Source of the DNA: Chondrilla cf. caribensis | Lineage: Eukaryota > Porifera > Demospongiae > Chondrillida > Chondrillidae | Assembly (NCBI GenBank): GCA_964020155.1 | Contig: OZ026549.1 | Location: 6,086,719 to 6,150,718 of the forward strand | Length of the DNA stretch: 64,000 nt | Direction: 5' to 3' | In this document: one piece after another, positions 59,880-64,000 of the stretch | Layout: each line of letters begins with the position of its first letter | Position numbering within the stretch: position 1 is the stretch's first letter | Notes under the pieces: model-generated | What the model was told of the DNA's origin: nothing | The model's database searches: none | Seen by the model: only the letters and a program-made list of their open reading frames with translations | Position numbers and translations under genes: made by a program

Positions 59880-62800
59880 AATGCACAGACACACTCCTTG
59901 ACCTAGTACGGTCCTTCTGATAGTAAAAAAGATGCATTTTGATGTCGACCAAAAATTCTCCCCAGTGCCCATATACCACATATAATAAAATGTATATACT
60001 TTTGTATGTATATAAGTGTAATATGCCTTGTGGTGATGACCTGAGCAATTGGACAATTCTTTGCTGGTCACCAAGGGCTAGCCAGTGTCCGTGCTAAACT
60101 CACCAACACAATTTGGTAAGAATTGAGATTGTCCTGAGTGCGCTATAAGCCTCGTGGTGACAAGCAAGAAAATGTCATTTTTTTGAGTTGTCACCACAGC
60201 CTCTCCTGTGTGCACGTGATGCATCATAGCTCAAATCCGAATGCACAGACACACTCCTGGACCTGGTAGCTACCTTCTGATAGCAAAAAAGTTGCATTTT
60301 GATGTCAACCAAAATTTCCCCCTATTGCCAATATATACCGTTTTCACATGGACACCGTAAAGCGGGTCGAACCCGGGTCGATTTAAACCGGGTTCGACCC
60401 GCTTTTGACCTGATTTCCGTTCACATGGGGATAACAAGATTCGCATATTGTGTAAATATTTGATTCCAGAAAATGGCGACGTTGGCGTTCTTTTCGTTTT
60501 TATTTGTTATGGCATCGTCTGAGGTGTAGAGCTCGTAGACGGCAACTAAAGGTTAGGTATATGACAAGTAGAGCAGTTATGAACTGTCACAAGCTTCGCG
60601 GCAGTACAGACTTTGTAGACTGCTCATTTTTTGGCTTTCTTATTTGCTCGGCGTTCGATCGCGTGTCAGGCCAGCAGAATTATCTGGATGAAGCCCAGAA
60701 GCCCTTCGCTTTCGTCCGACATTGCTGGTAACTGGTTCGATAGGGAATTGGAACAGAATTTTCGTGTTACTAGTTCCGCCATTTTTAACTCACTTTCAAC
60801 TCGCTTGCAACCGGGTTGAACCCTACTTTTTACAAGGGTTCGACTCGGAATTTTAACCCGGGTTCGACCCGGTTTCGTGACGTCATGTGAACGCACTAAC
60901 TCGCTTTAAACCGAGTTCGACTCGGGTTCGACCCGCTTTACGGTGTCCATGTGAAAACGGTAATATATACTTTGTATGTAGATTCATATATAAGTGTAAT
61001 GTGCATTGTGGTGATCACCTAATCAATTTGAGATTTCTTTGCTGGTCACCAAGGGCTACCTAGTGTCCATGCCAAACTCACCAACACAATTTCCGAAACA
61101 TTCTGATTGTCCTGAGTGCGCTATAAGGTATATGGTGACAAGCAAAAAAATGTCAATATTTGGACTTGTCACCACGGCTTCTCCTGTGTGCACGTGATGC
61201 ATCATAGCTGAAATCCAAATGCACAGACACGCTCCTGGACCTGGTAGCTACCTTCTGATAGCAAAAAGTTGCATTTTGATGTCGACCAAAATTTCCCCCT
61301 ATTGCCAATGTATATACTTTATATGTAGATTCATATATGCGTGTATTACGCCTTGTGGTGATCACCTAAGCAATTTGATATTTCTTTGCTGGTCACCAAG
61401 GGCTACCTAGTGTCCATGCCTAACTCACCAACACAATTTCGTAAACATTCTGATTGTCCTGAGTGCGCTATAAGCCTCGTGGTGACAAGCCAAAAATATG
61501 TCAATTTTTTGAGTTGTCACCACGGCCTCTCCTGTGTGCACGTGATGCATCATAGCTGAAATCCAAATGCACAGACACGCTCCTGGACCTGGTAGCTACC
61601 TTCTGATAGCAAAAAGTTGCATTTTGATGTCGACCAAAATTTCCCCCTATTGCCAATGTATATACTTTGTATGTAGATTCATATATGCGTGTATTACGCC
61701 TTGTGGTGATCACCTAAGCAATTTGATATTTCTTTGCTGGTCACCAAGGGCTACCTAGTGTCCATGCCTAACTCACCAACACAATTTCGTAAACATTCTG
61801 ATTGTCCTGAGTGCGCTATAAGGTATATGGTGACAAGCAAAAAAATGTCAATTTTTTGAGTTGTCACCACGGCTTCTCCTGTGTGCACGTGATGCATCAT
61901 AGCTGAAATCCAAATGCACAGACACACTCCTGGACCTGGTAGCTACCTTCTGATAGCAAAAAGTTGCATTTTGATGTCGACCAAAATTTCCCCCTATTGC
62001 CAATGTATATACTTTGTATGTAGATTCATATATGCGTGTATTACGCCTTGGGTGATCACCTAAGCAATTTGAGATTTCTTTGCTGGTCACCAAGGGCTAC
62101 CTAGTGTCCATGCCTAACTCACCAACACAATTTCGTAAACATTCTGATTGTCCTGAGTGCGCTATAAGCCTCGTGGTGACAAGCCAAAAATATGTCAATT
62201 TTTTGAGTTGTCACCACGGCTTCTCCTGTGTGCACGTGATGCATCATAGCTGAAATCCAAATGCACAGACACGCTCCTGGACCTGGTAGCTACCTTCTGA
62301 TAGCAAAAAGTTGCATTTTGATGTCGACCAAAATTTCCCCCTATTGCCAATGTATATACTTTGTATGTAGATTCATATATGCGTGTATTACGCCTTGTGG
62401 TGATCACCTAAGCAATTTGATATTTCTTTGCTGGTCACCAAGGGCTACCTAGTGTCCATGCCTAACTCACCAACACAATTTCGTAAACATTCTGATTGTC
62501 CTGAGTGCGCTATAAGGTATATGGTGACAAGCAAAAAAATGTCAATTTTTTGAGTTGTCACCACGGCTTCTCCTGTGTGCACGTGATGCATCATAGCTGA
62601 AATCCAAATGCACAGACACACTCCTGGACCTGGTAGCTACCTTCTGATAGCAAAAAGTTGCATTTTGATGTCGACCAAAATTTCCCCCTATTGCCAATGT
62701 ATATACTTTGAATGTAGATTCATATATGCGTGTATTACGCCTTGGGTGATCACCTAAGCAATTTGAGATTTCTTTGCTGGTCACCAAGGGCTACCTAGTG

Positions 62801-64000
62801 TCCATGCCTAACTCCCCAACACAATTTGGTAAGCATTCTGATTGTCCTGAGTGCACTATAAGCCTCGTGGTGACAAGCCAAAAAAATGTCAATTTTTTTC
62901 TTGTCACCACGGCCTCTCCTGTGTGCACGTGATGCATCATAGCTGAAATCCAAATGCACAGACACACTCCTGGACCTGGTAGCTACCTTCTGATAGCAAA
63001 AAGTTGCATTTTGATGTCGACCAAAATTTCCCCCTATTGCCAATGTATATACTTTGAATGTAGATTCATATATGCGTGTATTACGCCTTGGGTGATCACC
63101 TAAGCAATTTGAGATTTCTTTTCTGGTCACCAAGGGCTACCTAGTGTCCATGCCTAACTCACCAACACAATTTGGTAAGCATTCTGATTGTCCTGAGTGC
63201 GCTATAAGCCTCGTGGTGACAAGCCCAAAAAATGTCAATTTTTGGTCTTGTCACCACGGCCTCTCCTGTGTGCACGTGATGCATCATAGCTGAAATCCAA
63301 ATGCACAGACACACTCCTGGACCTGGTAGCTACCTTCTGATAGCAAAAAGTTGCATTTTGATGTCGACCAAAATTTCCCCCTATTGCCAATGTATATACT
63401 TTATATGTAGATTCATATATGCGTGTATTACGCCTTGTGGTGATCACCTAAGCAATTTGATATTTCTTTGCTGGTCACCAAGGGCTACCTAGTGTCCATG
63501 CCTAACTCACCAACACAATTTCGTAAACATTCTGATTGTCCTGAGTGCGCTATAAGGTATATGGTGACAAGCCAAAAAATGTCAATTTTTTTCTTGTCAC
63601 CACGGCTTCTCCTGTGTGCATGTGATGCATCATAGCTGAAATCCAAATGCACAGACACACTCCTGGACCTGGTAGCTACCTTCTGATAGCAAAAAGTTGC
63701 ATTTTGATGTCGACCAAAATTTCCCCCTATTGCCAATGTATATACTTTGTATGTAGATTCATATATGCGTGTATTACGCCTTGGGTGATCACCTAAGCAA
63801 TTTGAGATTTCTTTGCTGGTCACCAAGGGCTACCTAGTGTCCATGCCTAACTCACCAACACAATTTCGTAAACATTCTGATTGTCCTGAGTGCGCTATAA
63901 GGTATATGGTGACAAGCAAAAAAATGTCAATTTTTTGAGTTGTCACCACGGCTTCTCCTGTGTGCATGTGATGCATCATAGCTGAAATCCAAATGCACAG
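59880..64000 (+). repeat. Tandem satellite, ~347-base monomer, running off the window
   Basis: The anchor word gcacagacac recurs at 59883, 60243, 61222, 61569, 61916, 62263, 62610, 62956, 63303, 63649 and 63995. Most spacings are 346-347, one is 360 (the diverged first unit), and one is 979 because of a transposon. Two sub-types (ctataaggtatatgg and ctataagcctcgtgg) alternate over much of the array. Each monomer has a GTGGTGACAA...TTGTCACCAC hairpin (62173-62217) and many have a GGTGATCACC palindrome (62399-62408). A minus-strand open frame of 70-81 codons recurs but looks incidental. Confidence 0.95.
60337..60961. mobile_element. Non-autonomous inverted-repeat DNA transposon within the satellite
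   Basis: Ends are inverted: ACCGTTTTCACATGGACACC at the left and its complement at the right, the match extending about 45 bases. Both ends are flanked by AATATAT (60330-60336 and 60962-60968), a 7-base target duplication. Removing the element and one duplication leaves exactly one 347-base monomer between anchors. The subterminal parts are rich in GGGTCGAACCC-like words. No transposase is recognisable, so it would depend on an enzyme from elsewhere. Confidence 0.9.

Noticed and set aside
61153..63826. Recurrent 70-81 codon minus-strand frames in the satellite
   Set aside because: Same frame in each monomer, variable ends and no recognisable domain; explained by monomer identity, not by coding selection.

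Overview
This is animal nuclear DNA. Nearly every gene is split by short GT-AG introns, several of only 40-100 bases, and the gene set (BRCA2, HERC2, RECQL5, RAB9, a GRAF-type RhoGAP, NARS2, RNF121, NAA15, HMMR) is typical of animals. Compact genes, very short intergenic gaps and divergent domain sequences fit an early-branching invertebrate, perhaps a sponge. That placement is inference only; nothing in the window fixes the species.

Layout. 1-5687 (+): 3' part of a BRCA2 orthologue with BRC repeats, helical domain and OB folds; its 5' end lies outside the window. 5790-26276 (+): an apparently complete HERC2 giant E3 ligase with three RCC1-like propellers and a HECT domain, starting 102 bases after the BRCA2 stop and carrying a tRNA-Gln gene in an intron. 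26494-29101 (+): a SLAIN-like gene containing about 36 in-frame 30-base repeats. 29906-32152 (+): a secreted Cu/Zn superoxide dismutase preceded by a Cys-rich EMI-like module. 32231-36279 (-): RECQL5 with a 36-base coding minisatellite, a SUMO-interaction-like motif and a C-terminal SRI domain. 36688-37314 (-): intronless RAB9. 38573-44550 (+): GRAF-type BAR-PH-RhoGAP-SH3 protein. 44744-46850 (-): NARS2. 47271-48941 (-): RNF121. 49067-54154 (+): NAA15. 54243-56766 (-): HMMR/RHAMM. 56767-64000: no intact gene. It is a mosaic of decayed duplications (HMMR exon 1, a RHEB-like fragment, a tRNA-like element, dispersed repeats) leading into a tandem satellite with ~347-base monomers that carries a 625-base inverted-repeat transposon and runs off the window end.

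The genes do not form one pathway. Several act in genome maintenance (BRCA2, HERC2, RECQL5, with HMMR on the spindle), others in trafficking (RAB9, GRAF) or protein synthesis and modification (NARS2, NAA15, RNF121). Tandem repeats are abundant: most large introns hold one, often starting exactly at the 5' splice site, and three genes carry in-frame minisatellites. Three convergent gene pairs have stop codons less than 200 bases apart, and one divergent pair shares a 125-base promoter. The most unusual items are the EMI-like/SOD fusion, the BRCA2 that ends right after OB3, the repeats anchored at splice donors, and the satellite/transposon mosaic.
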